From Thermodesulfatator indicus DSM 15286 (GTDB taxonomy: Bacteria; Desulfobacterota; Thermodesulfobacteria; Thermodesulfobacteriales; Thermodesulfatatoraceae): a stretch of DNA of 64,000 bases. The position numbers and the translations under genes are program-made. Location of the stretch: positions 673,244 through 737,243 of the forward strand of contig NC_015681.1 of NCBI RefSeq assembly GCF_000217795.1. Direction: 5' to 3'. The notes under the pieces are model-generated. The model was not told where the DNA came from. It saw nothing but the letters and a program-made list of their open reading frames with translations, and searched no databases. Below, piece by piece: positions 48,639-57,564 of the stretch; position 1 is the stretch's first letter; each line of letters opens with the position of its first letter.

Positions 48639-49064
48639 ATGAAAAAGATAATTCTATGTTTAATGCCATTATTATTTTTAATAGTCTTAAACAGTTGTAC
48701 CACTACCCAGCAAAGTGCTTCTTACCAAGGAGCAACTTTAGGGGCAGCAGTAGGGGCTGTAACTGGAGCCATGTTAGACAACAATAATCCCTGGCGAGGC
48801 GCAGTCATTGGAGCCACAGCTGGAGCTGTATTGGGAGGGGGACTTACAGAAATAAGTTCTCAGGCCTCTGCCAACGCCGCCAGCACCGGACATACAGTGG
48901 TATATCGGCAGGGTGATAACGTAGTTGAAGCCACACCGCTTTCCTACAACCAACAAACAAAATGCCACAAAATACGCAAGCGTATCTGGAAAAAAGGCCG
49001 TTTGATTGAAGACCGCGTTGAAGAAGTATGTGAGGCCCACAAAACTACCAACTCTTACTTTTGA
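48639..49064 (+). CDS. glycine-zipper lipoprotein
   Basis: A 141-residue outer-membrane-type lipoprotein: signal MKKIILCLMPLLFLIVLNSC with a lipobox ending in the acylated Cys, then a glycine zipper of about 40 residues (GATLGAAVGAVTGAML ... GAVIGATAGAVLGGG) that can pack into membranes. The C-terminal half is basic, KCHKIRKRIWKKGRLIEDRV, with two Cys. The frame is open to 48588 but the ATG at 48639 has an AAAGGAGG site and gives the signal peptide. Resembles the Slp/YMGG-like envelope stress family. Regulated by sigma-54, judging by the promoter. Confidence 0.85.
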   Translation: MKKIILCLMPLLFLIVLNSCTTTQQSASYQGATLGAAVGAVTGAMLDNNNPWRGAVIGATAGAVLGGGLTEISSQASANAASTGHTVVYRQGDNVVEATPLSYNQQTKCHKIRKRIWKKGRLIEDRVEEVCEAHKTTNSYF

Positions 49065-49109
49065 TTACTTTTGATATAGAGTGTTAACCGGCCCGCCTAT
49101 CCTCAATGT

Positions 49110-49139
49110 GAGCCTGCCACCTTGCGGCAGGCTCTTTCT
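49110..49139 (+). terminator. intrinsic terminator of the lipoprotein gene
   Basis: GAGCCTGCC / GGCAGGCTC, 9-bp stem and 7-nt loop, followed by TTTCTTT. Confidence 0.85.
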
Positions 49140-49186
49140 TTGCTATTTTGCTTTTATCAATGGAGACCTTTGCAAAATATGCCATA

Positions 49187-49305
49187 CTTAAAGAGACTGC
49201 TTCGCCCATACGGGCTCGCAGTGACACCCTAAAAGGGTCATTGCGAGGCTGCCCCCAGCAGCCGAAACAATCTCATGTAATTGTTTCGCTTCACTCACAA
49301 TGACA
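49187..49305. repeat. dispersed repeat, copy 10
   Basis: Almost the full unit of 2771-2896 and 5941-6064: AGACTGCTTCGCCCATACGG, then CATTGCGAGGCTGCCCCCAG and a final CTTCACTCACAATGACA. It is preceded by the same kind of lead-in (CATACTTAAAG) as at 2763. No gene is visible in 49140-49341. Confidence 0.9.
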
Positions 49306-49341
49306 AAAAGGCATTCGCAATGATAGCATTTATTTTCTAAA

Positions 49342-50262
49342 ATGATCATTGAAGACTTTTTAAATTATTTACAAAACGAAAAAAGGGCCTCTCCAAACAC
49401 GGTGCGTTCATACGCTACAGATCTTTATCAATTAAAAGAGGCCTTAGGGAAGGACCCCGCTCAAGCCACTCTCCCTGAAATCAGGCTATATTTGGCAAAA
49501 TTGGCGCAAAAAATTTCTCGCGCAAGTCTTGCGCGAAAGCTTTCAAGTTTTAAGGCCTATTTTCGTTTTTTAAAAAAGAATAATAAGCTCAACGACGAGC
49601 GGCTTTTATTCCTTAAAGGCCCAAAGCTTGAGCGCAAACTGCCCCGGGTTTTAAACGTTGACGAAGTGTTTGCCATGCTTGAAAAGCCAACCGGAGACGA
49701 CTTCTTGGCTTTGCGGGACAAAGCCATTCTTGAAATTCTTTACGGAGCAGGGCTAAGGGTCTCTGAGTTGGCTTCTCTTTCTATTGATGATGTGCTGCTT
49801 GACCTCCAAGTATTTCGCATAAAAGGTAAGGGGGGAAAAGAAAGGCTCACCCCCTTTGGCCAAAAAGCCAAAACCGCTCTTTTGACTTACCTTGAGGCCC
49901 GTGAAAAGCTACTTAAGCGCAAAAAGAAGGAAACGCGGCATCTTTTTTTAAGTGTGCGCGGCAAACCTTTATCCAGCCGGAGTATTCATAGAATAGTTAA
50001 AAAATACGCTCTTTATCTAGGTTTGCCAGAAGTTTCACCTCATACTTTAAGACATTCCTTTGCCACCCACTTGTTAGAAGCCGGTGCTGACCTTAGAGTT
50101 ATTCAAGAAATGCTTGGGCACGCGCGCTTGGCCACCACCCAGCGCTATACACACCTTGATTTTTCAAGGCTTGCCCGAGTTTATGACGATTCACATCCCA
50201 GGGCTAAAAGGAGTAAAAAAAATGAAGGGAACAACGATTATCGCCGTAAAAAAAGACGGTAA
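49342..50262 (+). CDS. xerC: tyrosine recombinase XerC
   Basis: A 306-residue recombinase: N-terminal SAM-like domain ([20 protein letters not shown]) and catalytic domain with Arg in [33 protein letters not shown] and the Tyr of [10 protein letters not shown]. It resolves chromosome dimers with a partner at dif. It is not an integron integrase: the extra IntI alpha-helix insertion is not seen. Its 3' end overlaps hslV (41 nt), and xerC-hslV-hslU order is conserved in many bacteria. Confidence 0.93.
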   Translation: MIIEDFLNYLQNEKRASPNTVRSYATDLYQLKEALGKDPAQATLPEIRLYLAKLAQKISRASLARKLSSFKAYFRFLKKNNKLNDERLLFLKGPKLERKLPRVLNVDEVFAMLEKPTGDDFLALRDKAILEILYGAGLRVSELASLSIDDVLLDLQVFRIKGKGGKERLTPFGQKAKTALLTYLEAREKLLKRKKKETRHLFLSVRGKPLSSRSIHRIVKKYALYLGLPEVSPHTLRHSFATHLLEAGADLRVIQEMLGHARLATTQRYTHLDFSRLARVYDDSHPRAKRSKKNEGNNDYRRKKRR

Positions 50263-50746
50263 AGTCGTAGTAGCTGGTGACGGACAGGTCTCTCTTGGAG
50301 AAACAATTATCAAACACAAAGCCCGCAAAGTAAGACGGCTTTATCACGGAAAAGTCATTGTAGGATTTGCCGGGGCCACCGCTGACGCTTTAACTCTTTT
50401 TGAAAGGCTTGAAAAGAAGCTTGAAGCTTATGGTGGGCAACTGGTGAGAGCCGTAGTAGAACTAGCTAAAGACTGGCGTACAGAAAGGACCTTAAGACGC
50501 CTTGAAGCCATGCTCATTGCCTGTGACAAAAATCACATGTTTTTGCTATCAGGGGCAGGTGACGTGATGGAACCTGATGATCAGGTGCTCGCCATTGGCT
50601 CAGGTGGTTCTATGGCCTTAGCTGCGGCCAAGGCCCTTTTAAAACACACGGACCTCCCCCCACGAGACATTGCCCTTGAAGCCATGCAAATTGCTGCTTC
50701 AATTTGTGTTTATACGAACGACCAAATCGTAGTTGAGGAATTATAG
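50222..50746 (+). CDS. hslV: ATP-dependent protease subunit HslV
   Basis: 174 residues from the ATG at 50222 (AAGGAG site upstream). N-terminal [20 protein letters not shown] contains the catalytic threonine (Thr after the short propeptide) and the GDGQ loop; then [20 protein letters not shown] and the closing [20 protein letters not shown]-like segment ([20 protein letters not shown]). Forms the proteolytic chamber of HslUV. Ends 9 bases before hslU. Confidence 0.95.
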   Translation: MKGTTIIAVKKDGKVVVAGDGQVSLGETIIKHKARKVRRLYHGKVIVGFAGATADALTLFERLEKKLEAYGGQLVRAVVELAKDWRTERTLRRLEAMLIACDKNHMFLLSGAGDVMEPDDQVLAIGSGGSMALAAAKALLKHTDLPPRDIALEAMQIAASICVYTNDQIVVEEL

Positions 50747-50755
50747 GAGGAAATT

Positions 50756-52093
50756 ATGGAAAAGCTTACCGGAAGCGAACTTACACCACGCCAGATAGTA
50801 GCCGAACTTGATAAGTATATAATTGGCCAAGACAAGGCCAAAAAGGCTGTAGCCATAGCGCTTCGCAATCGCTGGCGAAGACAACAGGTGCCGCCTCCTC
50901 TATCAGAAGAAATTTACCCCAAAAACATTATCCTTATCGGCCCCACCGGTGTGGGTAAAACAGAGATAGCTAGAAGGCTTGCCAAACTTTCTAACTCCCC
51001 CTTTCTAAAAATAGAAGCCACCAAGTTTACCGAAGTGGGCTACGTGGGCCGAGACGTAGAATCCATGATAAGGGATCTCGTCCACATAGCCGTAGAAATG
51101 GTCCGCGAAGAAGAACAAAAACGCGTGCAAGAAAAAGCCACCTACCTGGCTGAAGACAGAATCCTTGACCTGCTTCTCCCTCCACCCTCTGACACAGATA
51201 GCGCCACCTTTGCTTCTACCCGGGAAAAATTCCGCGAAAAACTTCGCCGGGGAGAACTTGATGACAAATTCGTCGAGATAGAACTGGCCGGGAAACCTGC
51301 TCCAATGGTAGAGGTGCTCGCCGCCACCGGACTTGAAGACCTGGAACAGCAAATTCGCGACATGATGGGGAATCTTTTTCCCAGACGCCCCAAACGCAAA
51401 AAAATGAAAGTAAAAGAAGCCCTTGAACTTCTTAAGCAGGAAGAAGCCAACCGCCTGGTGGATATGGACAAAGTGGCCAAAGAAGCCATCAGGCGGGTAG
51501 AAACAAGTGGCATTATCTTCATAGACGAGATAGACAAAATTGCCGCCAGAGCCGGCGGAGGTAGTACCCCTGATGTTTCCCGCGAAGGAGTGCAACGGGA
51601 TCTGCTGCCCATTGTGGAAGGAACCACCGTAAACACCCGCTATGGCATGGTGCGCACGGACCATATTCTTTTTATAGCCAGCGGTGCTTTCCATGTGGCC
51701 AAACCGTCTGACCTTATCCCTGAGCTTCAAGGGCGATTTCCTATCAGAGTGGAACTTGATCCTCTAACGGAAAAAGACTTCGTCCGCATTTTAACCGAAC
51801 CAGAAAACGCCCTGATAAAGCAATACAAAGCCTTACTTGAAACCGAAGGCGTAATCCTTGAATTTACACCTGAAGGCGTAGAAGAAATCGCCCGTATTGC
51901 TTACGAAGTAAATGAACGCACTGAAAATATCGGCGCAAGAAGGCTTTACACCGTTATGGAAAAACTGCTTGAAGACATTTCCTTTGAGGCTCCAGATGTG
52001 GCGCCAACTAAAATTGTTATTACCGCAGAGTACGTGCGGGAGAAATTGGCCAACGTGGCCCAGGACTTAGACTTGAGCCGCTTTATTTTGTAA
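50756..52093 (+). CDS. hslU: ATP-dependent protease ATPase subunit HslU
   Basis: A 445-residue AAA+ unfoldase: [20 protein letters not shown], Walker [37 protein letters not shown] (pore loop GYVG), Walker [14 protein letters not shown], sensor [11 protein letters not shown] and C-terminal [20 protein letters not shown]. The I-domain between lies at about residues 110-240. Partner of HslV. An AGGAGG site sits before the ATG. The radical SAM gene starts 4 bases after its stop. Confidence 0.96.
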   Translation: MEKLTGSELTPRQIVAELDKYIIGQDKAKKAVAIALRNRWRRQQVPPPLSEEIYPKNIILIGPTGVGKTEIARRLAKLSNSPFLKIEATKFTEVGYVGRDVESMIRDLVHIAVEMVREEEQKRVQEKATYLAEDRILDLLLPPPSDTDSATFASTREKFREKLRRGELDDKFVEIELAGKPAPMVEVLAATGLEDLEQQIRDMMGNLFPRRPKRKKMKVKEALELLKQEEANRLVDMDKVAKEAIRRVETSGIIFIDEIDKIAARAGGGSTPDVSREGVQRDLLPIVEGTTVNTRYGMVRTDHILFIASGAFHVAKPSDLIPELQGRFPIRVELDPLTEKDFVRILTEPENALIKQYKALLETEGVILEFTPEGVEEIARIAYEVNERTENIGARRLYTVMEKLLEDISFEAPDVAPTKIVITAEYVREKLANVAQDLDLSRFIL

Positions 52094-52096
52094 TTT

Positions 52097-53398
52097 ATGT
52101 GGCCACGCCTTTATCCTGCACCAGAGAAGAGCCCCAGGCTGCTTTTTGCCGATAAGGAAGGCCGTATTTACGACCACCCTTATCTCCTGGCCATGGGGCT
52201 CTCTGGCTACGATGTGGTTTTGCCAGAAAGGGAAGACTTTATACCTTTGCCCGTAGGCAGTGCTCTTTATGTTTTGCCTGAGCGCTATCCTATTGGCTAT
52301 GACCCCCATAAAGATGAACCAGTGGTCCTTAAGGAAAACCCCTTTGCTCCAGGCGAGCCTGTTTTCGCCGTGGCAGCCTATCTGGCCCCGGCGCACACTC
52401 AGGTTTATCTCTGCCCTTATTTGGAAAGCCGAAAAGAGCTTCCGCCGCTTCCTCTTTTTTCTTATGCCGCGGCAGGCTGGCACCGAGGGCGTTTTTGGGC
52501 TACGGCCTTTAGGTCTGACTTTGATCATCGTCAGGAAGTTCGTTTTTTTAATGAAGAACGCATAGAAAAGGCGGCTAAGGAATTCTTAAGACGCTTTCCA
52601 AATAACCGTTTTGTCAAACATCTGGTAGAAAACTGTGTAAGGCGTTACCGTTGCCCAGCAGCCAGAAACTTTGTGCTTAAACGCTTTGAGGCCCCGGCTC
52701 CGTGTTCTCCATCCTGTAACGCCAGGTGTATTGGTTGCCTTTCCTGGCAGGCCGAAGACGGCCCCCACATTGCCCAGGAAAGAATAGCCTTTGTGCCCAC
52801 GGCGGAAGAAATGGCTGAAGCCCTGATTCCCCATTTAAAGGGGGCCCAAAGAGCCATGGTTTCTTTTGGGCAGGGCTGCGAAGGCGAGCCTTTGCTTCAG
52901 GCTGGGCTGATAGAAAAAGCCATAAAACTTATGCGCCAGGCCACCAGGCGAGGCACTATAAATCTCAATACTAACGCTAGCCTCCCTGATGAAGTAGAAA
53001 GGCTCCGTAAGGCCGGGCTTGACAGTATAAGGGTAAGCCTTTCAAGTGCTAGAGACAATTATTATAAGGCCTATTTTAGGCCCAGAGGTTATGATTTACA
53101 CAACGTCAGGGAAAGTATCAGGCGCATGAAAAACCTCGGCGGCTTTGTGTCATTAAACCTTTTTGTTTTTCCCGGATTTACCGATGAAAAAGAAGAGTTT
53201 GAAGCCCTATGCGATATGGTATCTTTGGGGATTGATTTTATTCAGCTACGTAATCATGCAATAGACCCTATTTGGTATTTAAAAAAGATAAATTTTGAGG
53301 CTGGTAGCGAATGTTTAGGCATAAAAAATTTAGTAAAAAGGCTTGGCGAAGAATTCCCTCGCTTACGTTTCGGTTATTTCAACCCTCCATTAAGATAG
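52097..53398 (+). CDS. radical SAM protein of unknown substrate
   Basis: A 433-residue protein. The first 190 residues are an uncharacterised domain (LYPAPEKSPRLLFADKEGRI). The cluster-binding motif CNARCIGC (CxxxCxxC) lies around residue 212, preceded by another Cys (APCSPS). SAM-domain features follow: MVSFGQGCEGEPLLQ, TINLNTNASLPDEVERLRKA and RVSLSSARDNYYKAYFRP. Similar proteins are widespread in Desulfobacterota and Thermodesulfobacteria, with no defined reaction. The 3' end overlaps the next gene by 88 nt. Confidence 0.85.
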   Translation: MWPRLYPAPEKSPRLLFADKEGRIYDHPYLLAMGLSGYDVVLPEREDFIPLPVGSALYVLPERYPIGYDPHKDEPVVLKENPFAPGEPVFAVAAYLAPAHTQVYLCPYLESRKELPPLPLFSYAAAGWHRGRFWATAFRSDFDHRQEVRFFNEERIEKAAKEFLRRFPNNRFVKHLVENCVRRYRCPAARNFVLKRFEAPAPCSPSCNARCIGCLSWQAEDGPHIAQERIAFVPTAEEMAEALIPHLKGAQRAMVSFGQGCEGEPLLQAGLIEKAIKLMRQATRRGTINLNTNASLPDEVERLRKAGLDSIRVSLSSARDNYYKAYFRPRGYDLHNVRESIRRMKNLGGFVSLNLFVFPGFTDEKEEFEALCDMVSLGIDFIQLRNHAIDPIWYLKKINFEAGSECLGIKNLVKRLGEEFPRLRFGYFNPPLR

Positions 53399-54291
53399 CT
53401 CTTATTTTACTTGTTTTCGCTGGAAATGCCCTTGCCCTGGATAGATACGTTTGGGATAGCCATCATACTGTGGTAGGGGAAGTTAAGAAACACGTCATTT
53501 CTGAAAATGAAACTTTACTTGATATCGCCCGCTGGTATGACCTAGGTTATAATCAAATCATACTGGCTAATCCTAAATACGACCCCTGGATCCCCCCTCC
53601 GGGCAAGGAAGCTGTTATTCCTACTCAATACGTATTACCCAGTGTAAAAACAGGCTTAGTAGTCAATCTTGCGGAAATGCGTTTGTATTTTTTTACAAGA
53701 GAAGGAAATAAAAAAATAGTTTATACCGCTCCTATAGGTATTGGCACAGATGGGAAACTTACTGAACTAGGAATTTATACCATTGTTCGCAAAAGAAAAA
53801 ACCCCCCCTGGCATGTACCTGAATCTATCAGGAAAGAAGAACCTGATTTGCCAGAGGTAGTACCCCCTGGCCCGAATAATCCCTTGGGAACGCGAGCACT
53901 TTATCTTTCCCGAGGCTCATACATGATCCACGGAACTAACAAGCCTTGGGGAATAGGAAGACGTGTAAGTCACGGCTGCATGCGCCTGTACCCAGAAGAT
54001 ATTGAGGCTCTTTACCCACTAGTTCCCGTAGGTACTCCGGTAACAGTAATATACGAGCCTTATAAATTAGGCGTAAAAGATAACAAAATATATTTGCAAG
54101 TCTTTCCAGACTTTGAAAATAAAGTTGCTTCTTCTTTTGCGGAAATTATGCGATTAGCCAATATTTTAAAAAAAGAACAAGGTGGTAAAATTATCCTTTA
54201 CTGGATGGAAATAAGAAAATATTTAGAGAATAAAGACGGTATCCCTCATATAGTAGGTGAAATTAGAGGGATACCGCCGGCTAAAAATTAA
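53311..54291 (+). CDS. L,D-transpeptidase with LysM-like domain
   Basis: A 326-residue exported protein. After an N-terminal signal (IKIALILLVFAGNALA) comes a LysM-like region (KHVISENETLLDIARWYDLG). The YkuD catalytic domain follows: GLVVNLAEMRLYFFTREGNK, YTAPIGIG, YMIHGTNKPWGIG and the catalytic SHGCMRLYPEDIE. It makes 3-3 peptidoglycan cross-links or attaches lipoproteins to peptidoglycan. The ATG at 53311 lies inside the radical SAM gene and gives a long n-region, but no better start is seen. A C-terminal extension of about 70 residues follows the catalytic domain. Converges on the alanine-zipper lipoprotein. Confidence 0.87.
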   Translation: MFRHKKFSKKAWRRIPSLTFRLFQPSIKIALILLVFAGNALALDRYVWDSHHTVVGEVKKHVISENETLLDIARWYDLGYNQIILANPKYDPWIPPPGKEAVIPTQYVLPSVKTGLVVNLAEMRLYFFTREGNKKIVYTAPIGIGTDGKLTELGIYTIVRKRKNPPWHVPESIRKEEPDLPEVVPPGPNNPLGTRALYLSRGSYMIHGTNKPWGIGRRVSHGCMRLYPEDIEALYPLVPVGTPVTVIYEPYKLGVKDNKIYLQVFPDFENKVASSFAEIMRLANILKKEQGGKIILYWMEIRKYLENKDGIPHIVGEIRGIPPAKN

Positions 54292-54293
54292 AA

Positions 54294-54638
54294 TTATTTG
54301 GTCAAGCTCTTTTCGAAAACACGTTCAATTTTGCTGGCCGCAGCGTCGGCTTTAGCAGCGGCTTGAGCTGCTCTATTAGCTGCAGCATCAGCTCTCTGAG
54401 CCGCCATGGTAGCTGCCTGAGCCGCAGCCTCAGCCCTCTGAGCCGCAGCTTCTATGCGAGCAAGGGTTTCCTGGAGATTCTGGCACTGAGCAGCTGCTTC
54501 TTTGGCTTCTTGAGAAGCCTTAATGGCTTCCTGCATCAAAGCCTTGTCCTCTGGCTTAAGACCAGTAGAACATCCTATAGGGACCAAAAGCAAAGAAGCA
54601 AGACTAGCCATACCAAGCCATTTTTTAAACCGTTTCAT
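54294..54638 (-). CDS. Lpp/OprI-like alanine-zipper lipoprotein
   Basis: A 114-residue lipoprotein: signal and lipobox LLLVPIGC, then a 70-residue helix dominated by Ala with heptad spacing (RAEAAAQAATMAAQRADAAA) and a terminal Lys (KSLTK). This resembles OprI/Lpp, in which the C-terminal Lys side chain is joined to peptidoglycan by an L,D-transpeptidase. The adjacent gene is such an enzyme, only 2 bases away tail-to-tail. It probably forms a trimeric coiled coil tethering the outer membrane. Has its own promoter. Confidence 0.85.
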   Translation of the reverse strand: MKRFKKWLGMASLASLLLVPIGCSTGLKPEDKALMQEAIKASQEAKEAAAQCQNLQETLARIEAAAQRAEAAAQAATMAAQRADAAANRAAQAAAKADAAASKIERVFEKSLTK

Positions 54639-54674
54639 AAATACCTCCTCTCTCTTGTCTTAATTATTAAGTTT

Positions 54675-54703
54675 TATATACGAGTATTAAGGCCAATTTG
54701 CAA
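54675..54703 (-). promoter_or_regulatory. sigma-70 type promoter of the lipoprotein gene
   Basis: TTGCAA, 17 bp, TATATA on the minus strand; start codon at 54638 with AGAGGAGG in between. Confidence 0.5.
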
Positions 54704-54835
54704 GCTTAAAACAGGATATTAATTAAAATTTTTGTTAAAATGCATCTATTCCAATAATCCAATATACTAATAATCTCAAATTATTAAACATTTTTAAAGC
54801 AACCTTTACGAAAGCTTAGAAAATAGATTGAGATC

Positions 54836-55018
54836 GCACAGCGAGACTTTCGCCTTTCAATAGGGATTGTTTCGCTTTGCTAGCAAAGACTTTTTAGGGT
54901 GTCATTGCAAGGTCTCTCAGAGTGTCACTGCGAGGAGCCGAAGGCAACGACGCACTCTCTTGAGCCACCAGCTACCGGCCATCTGCCATATGCCATTTAG
55001 TCACAGCAATCCCGTATG
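54836..55018. repeat. dispersed repeat cluster, copy 11
   Basis: Variant modules: GATTGTTTCGCTTTGCTAGC, GTCATTGCAAGGTCTCTCAG, GTCACTGCGAGGAGCCGAAG, then GGCCATCTGCCATATGCC. No gene in 54704-55211 that I can support. Confidence 0.8.
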
Positions 55019-55162
55019 TCTCTTAAGCAAAACATTTTGTAACGATCTCTTTCTATGTGGCAAATTATTAGGCTTTATTGAAATTATGGGAAAGGGAAAA
55101 AATTGAAGATTTTCACCTATGGTAAAGGGTTGAAAATAAAGCGTTTTAAAAATATGTAATTT

Positions 55163-55190
55163 TAAAGTTCTCCTCTTCCTCTGCCCGAAA
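55163..55190 (+). promoter_or_regulatory. possible sigma-28 promoter of the flgM pair
   Basis: TAAA, 16 bp, GCCCGAAA is close to the flagellar sigma-28 pattern (TAAA-N15-GCCGATAA) and lies just upstream of the flgM operon. Spacing is one base long and the -10 has mismatches, so this is weak. Confidence 0.3.
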
Positions 55191-55211
55191 AGTATTATAG
55201 AGGACGGAACA

Positions 55212-55538
55212 ATGAATATCTACTTTAACAAAATTCAAAATGTTATAAAAAATTACGGCCGCCAAGCTGGCCGAAAAATCTCTTGGCACAGAGAAAGGCC
55301 TACTCCTGATAAAGTAACTATATCGGAAGAAGGTAAAAACTTATTAAATCAGCTGGCTTGGCGTTTAAATAAACAACAAGAACCAGGGGTTGAGAATAAT
55401 GAAAAAACTTTTAAGTTTAAAATTGTTGATGCCGAAAAAGGATTAGAGGAAACCGAAGAAATATCTTCGGAGGAAAAATCTAAGCTTTTAGAGAGGGTCG
55501 TCGCCAAAATATTAAAGGCGAAAGGAGATAACCGATGA
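55212..55538 (+). CDS. DVU0524-like FlgM-associated protein
   Basis: A 108-residue protein: NYGRQAGRKISWHRERPTPD followed by KVTISEEGKNLLNQLAWRL, the conserved region of the DVU0524 family, which pairs with flgM in Desulfovibrio and relatives. The second half is acidic (EETEEISSEEKSKLLERVV). Function is not known; the family name reflects its place beside flgM. Overlaps flgM by 4 nt (ATGA). Confidence 0.78.
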   Translation: MNIYFNKIQNVIKNYGRQAGRKISWHRERPTPDKVTISEEGKNLLNQLAWRLNKQQEPGVENNEKTFKFKIVDAEKGLEETEEISSEEKSKLLERVVAKILKAKGDNR

Positions 55539-55843
55539 AAATAGAAAATCTTTACCAAAAATTTAATGTTCAGACGGAACAGGTTAAACAGGCCCAGACC
55601 CAAGAGCTCAATCAAAAAGCAACCCAAGCAAACCAGCAACCTGCTGTTGAGCGAGACCGGGTAGAAATTTCCCAAACAGCGCGAGACATCAAAAAGATTG
55701 AATCTATAGTGAAAACCTCCCCTGATGTTCGAGCCGATAAAGTAAGGGCCATTAAGGAACAAATTGAATCTGGCACTTATCAGGTAGATTCTAAAAAAGT
55801 AGCCAACGCCATGTTAGCTGACCTCTTGAAAGATATAGCTTAG
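55535..55843 (+). CDS. flgM: anti-sigma-28 factor FlgM
   Basis: A 102-residue protein with a Gln/Asn-rich flexible start and the FlgM core RDRVEISQTARDIKKIESIV, then DVRADKVRAIKEQIESGTYQ and VDSKKVANAMLADLL. FlgM holds sigma-28 until the flagellar hook is complete and is then exported. It shows that the host has flagella or once had them; no other flagellar gene is in the window. A terminator follows. Confidence 0.92.
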   Translation: MKIENLYQKFNVQTEQVKQAQTQELNQKATQANQQPAVERDRVEISQTARDIKKIESIVKTSPDVRADKVRAIKEQIESGTYQVDSKKVANAMLADLLKDIA

Positions 55844-55866
55844 AAACCATCCCCCTCCTCAATTTT

Positions 55867-55893
55867 AAAGGGAGGCTCTCCGCCTCCCTTTTT
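55867..55893 (+). terminator. intrinsic terminator after flgM
   Basis: AAAGGGAGGC / GCCTCCCTTT, 10-bp stem and 5-nt loop, followed by TTTTTG. Its stem sequence is nearly the same as the stem-loop at 44253-44283. Confidence 0.9.
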
Positions 55894-55990
55894 GTTTTTG
55901 GAAAAGCCTGTTATATTATTCATAATGATTGTTAAACTTACAGAAATATTAAACTAATGACATAAAAATTGTTATTTTATTTATAAAACA

Positions 55991-56782
55991 ATGAAAACAT
56001 CTGTAATTGTATCAACTTACAATCGTCCTTCAGCATTAAAAAAAGTAATAGATGGACTAATAAACCAAAAACATCTACCAAATGAAGTGATTATTGCAGA
56101 TGATGGTTCGAATAATGAAACTAAAATATTAGTAAAAAATATAAAAAAAAGGGCTCCTTTTCCAATTATACATATATGGCAACGAGACAAAGGTTTTAGA
56201 CTTAGCAGAATAAAAAATAAAGCTATTAAAATCGCCCAATATGAATACATTATTTTTTTAGATGGAGATTGTATACCTCATAAATTTTTTATTGCAGATC
56301 ACCTTTTCCTAGCCGAAAAAGGATATTTTGTTCAAGGAAAAAGGATTCTAGTAGGCCAAAAAATAGAACCTTTTTTCTCTTATAAAGAAGCAAATTCTTT
56401 AATATTTCTTTTAAAAGCCATATTAACAAATAAAATATCTAATTGGCATCATATTTTTCGAATAAAAAAATTCCCTTGTTTTAAAAATAGAAAACTGAGA
56501 GGCATAAAAGGTTGCAACATGAGCTTTTTTAAAGAAGATCTTATAGCAATAAATGGCTTTAATGAAGACTTTATAGGATGGGGACGAGAAGATTCAGAGT
56601 TAGTAGTAAGATGCTATAATTATGGATTATATCGCAAAGAACATCCTTTCCTAGCTATTTGTTTCCATCTTTGGCATCCCCCTGCACCTAAAAATAATTT
56701 ATTAAAAAATGAGCTTCTTTTAGAAAAAATTTTAAAAACAGATAAATACTTTTGTGATAACGGAATATTAAAAAGAAAATAA
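55991..56782 (+). CDS. family 2 glycosyltransferase
   Basis: A 263-residue GT-A enzyme: MKTSVIVSTYNRPSALKKVI, DDGSNNETK, FLDGDCIPHKFF (the D-x-D sugar-nucleotide motif), GIKGCNMSFFKEDLIAINGF and NEDFIGWGREDSELVVR, the galactosyltransferase-like C-terminal ED motif. Adds a sugar during LPS or capsule assembly; donor and acceptor unknown. Very AT-rich, beginning a block (55.99-61.4 kb) of envelope polysaccharide genes. Confidence 0.88.
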   Translation: MKTSVIVSTYNRPSALKKVIDGLINQKHLPNEVIIADDGSNNETKILVKNIKKRAPFPIIHIWQRDKGFRLSRIKNKAIKIAQYEYIIFLDGDCIPHKFFIADHLFLAEKGYFVQGKRILVGQKIEPFFSYKEANSLIFLLKAILTNKISNWHHIFRIKKFPCFKNRKLRGIKGCNMSFFKEDLIAINGFNEDFIGWGREDSELVVRCYNYGLYRKEHPFLAICFHLWHPPAPKNNLLKNELLLEKILKTDKYFCDNGILKRK

Positions 56783-56793
56783 TATTATTAACA

Positions 56794-57564
56794 ATGAAAA
56801 AGATTCCTATTTCGGTTATAATTATTACTAAAAATGAAGAAAAACGTTTGATTCCCTGTTTAAAAAGCATTTCTTTTGCTGATGATATAGTAATTTTAGA
56901 TTCGGGAAGTGAAGATAGAACAATAGAAATTGCTAAAAATTTCGGCTGTAGAGTTTTTGTAGAAAAATGGAAAGGATATGGGCCTCAAAAGCAAAGTGCG
57001 TTAGAAAAGACTAAATATAAATGGGTATTAAGTCTAGATGCTGATGAAAGAATACCACAAGAAACAGCAGAAACCATTAAAAATATAATAAAACAACCAA
57101 ATGCTTCCGCTTATAGTTTTTGTAGAAAAAACTTTTTTCATGGTAAATGGATAAAAAGATGTGGTTGGTGGCCAGATAGAATAATAAGACTTTTTGATAA
57201 ATCTACAGGTAAATTTGAAGGATTAGTTCATGAAAGATGGGTTACATATGGAAAAACTATTAACTTACAGGCATATATAGAACATTATTCTTTTGATAAT
57301 TATTCATCAATGTTAAAAAAATTAGACGTTTATTCTGAGCTAGCAGCTATAGAATTATTCAAAAAAGGGGTTAAACCATCTATTATTACACCATTTTCTC
57401 ATTCTATATGGTCCTTTTTAAAAATATATTTATTAAAACAGGGCTTCCTAGAAGGACTAGATGGATTTATTATATCATTCTTAAATGCAGCTGGACACTT
57501 CTTTAAATATGCCAAATTAATAGAATTGTATCGCTACTCAGACAAAATTGAATATAAACACTAG
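56794..57564 (+). CDS. WaaE/KdtX-like LPS core glucosyltransferase
   Basis: A 256-residue family 2 glycosyltransferase: ISVIIITKNEEKRLIPCLKS, FADDIVILDSGSEDRTIEIA, SLDADERIP, FFHGKWIKRCGWWPDRIIRL and FEGLVHERW. These match the WaaE/KdtX group, which adds a beta-1,4-glucose to the LPS inner core in enterobacteria. It follows the previous gene by 11 bases, in the same direction, and its stop overlaps the converging ligase-like gene by 4 nt. Confidence 0.88.
   Translation: MKKIPISVIIITKNEEKRLIPCLKSISFADDIVILDSGSEDRTIEIAKNFGCRVFVEKWKGYGPQKQSALEKTKYKWVLSLDADERIPQETAETIKNIIKQPNASAYSFCRKNFFHGKWIKRCGWWPDRIIRLFDKSTGKFEGLVHERWVTYGKTINLQAYIEHYSFDNYSSMLKKLDVYSELAAIELFKKGVKPSIITPFSHSIWSFLKIYLLKQGFLEGLDGFIISFLNAAGHFFKYAKLIELYRYSDKIEYKH

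Noticed and set aside
49342-50262. XerC-like recombinase as the missing integron integrase
   Set aside because: It sits in the conserved xerC-hslV-hslU cluster, lacks a visible IntI-specific insertion and is 43 kb from the attC.
51005-51730. Long minus-strand ORFs inside hslU
   Set aside because: Antisense shadows of a fully recognisable HslU.
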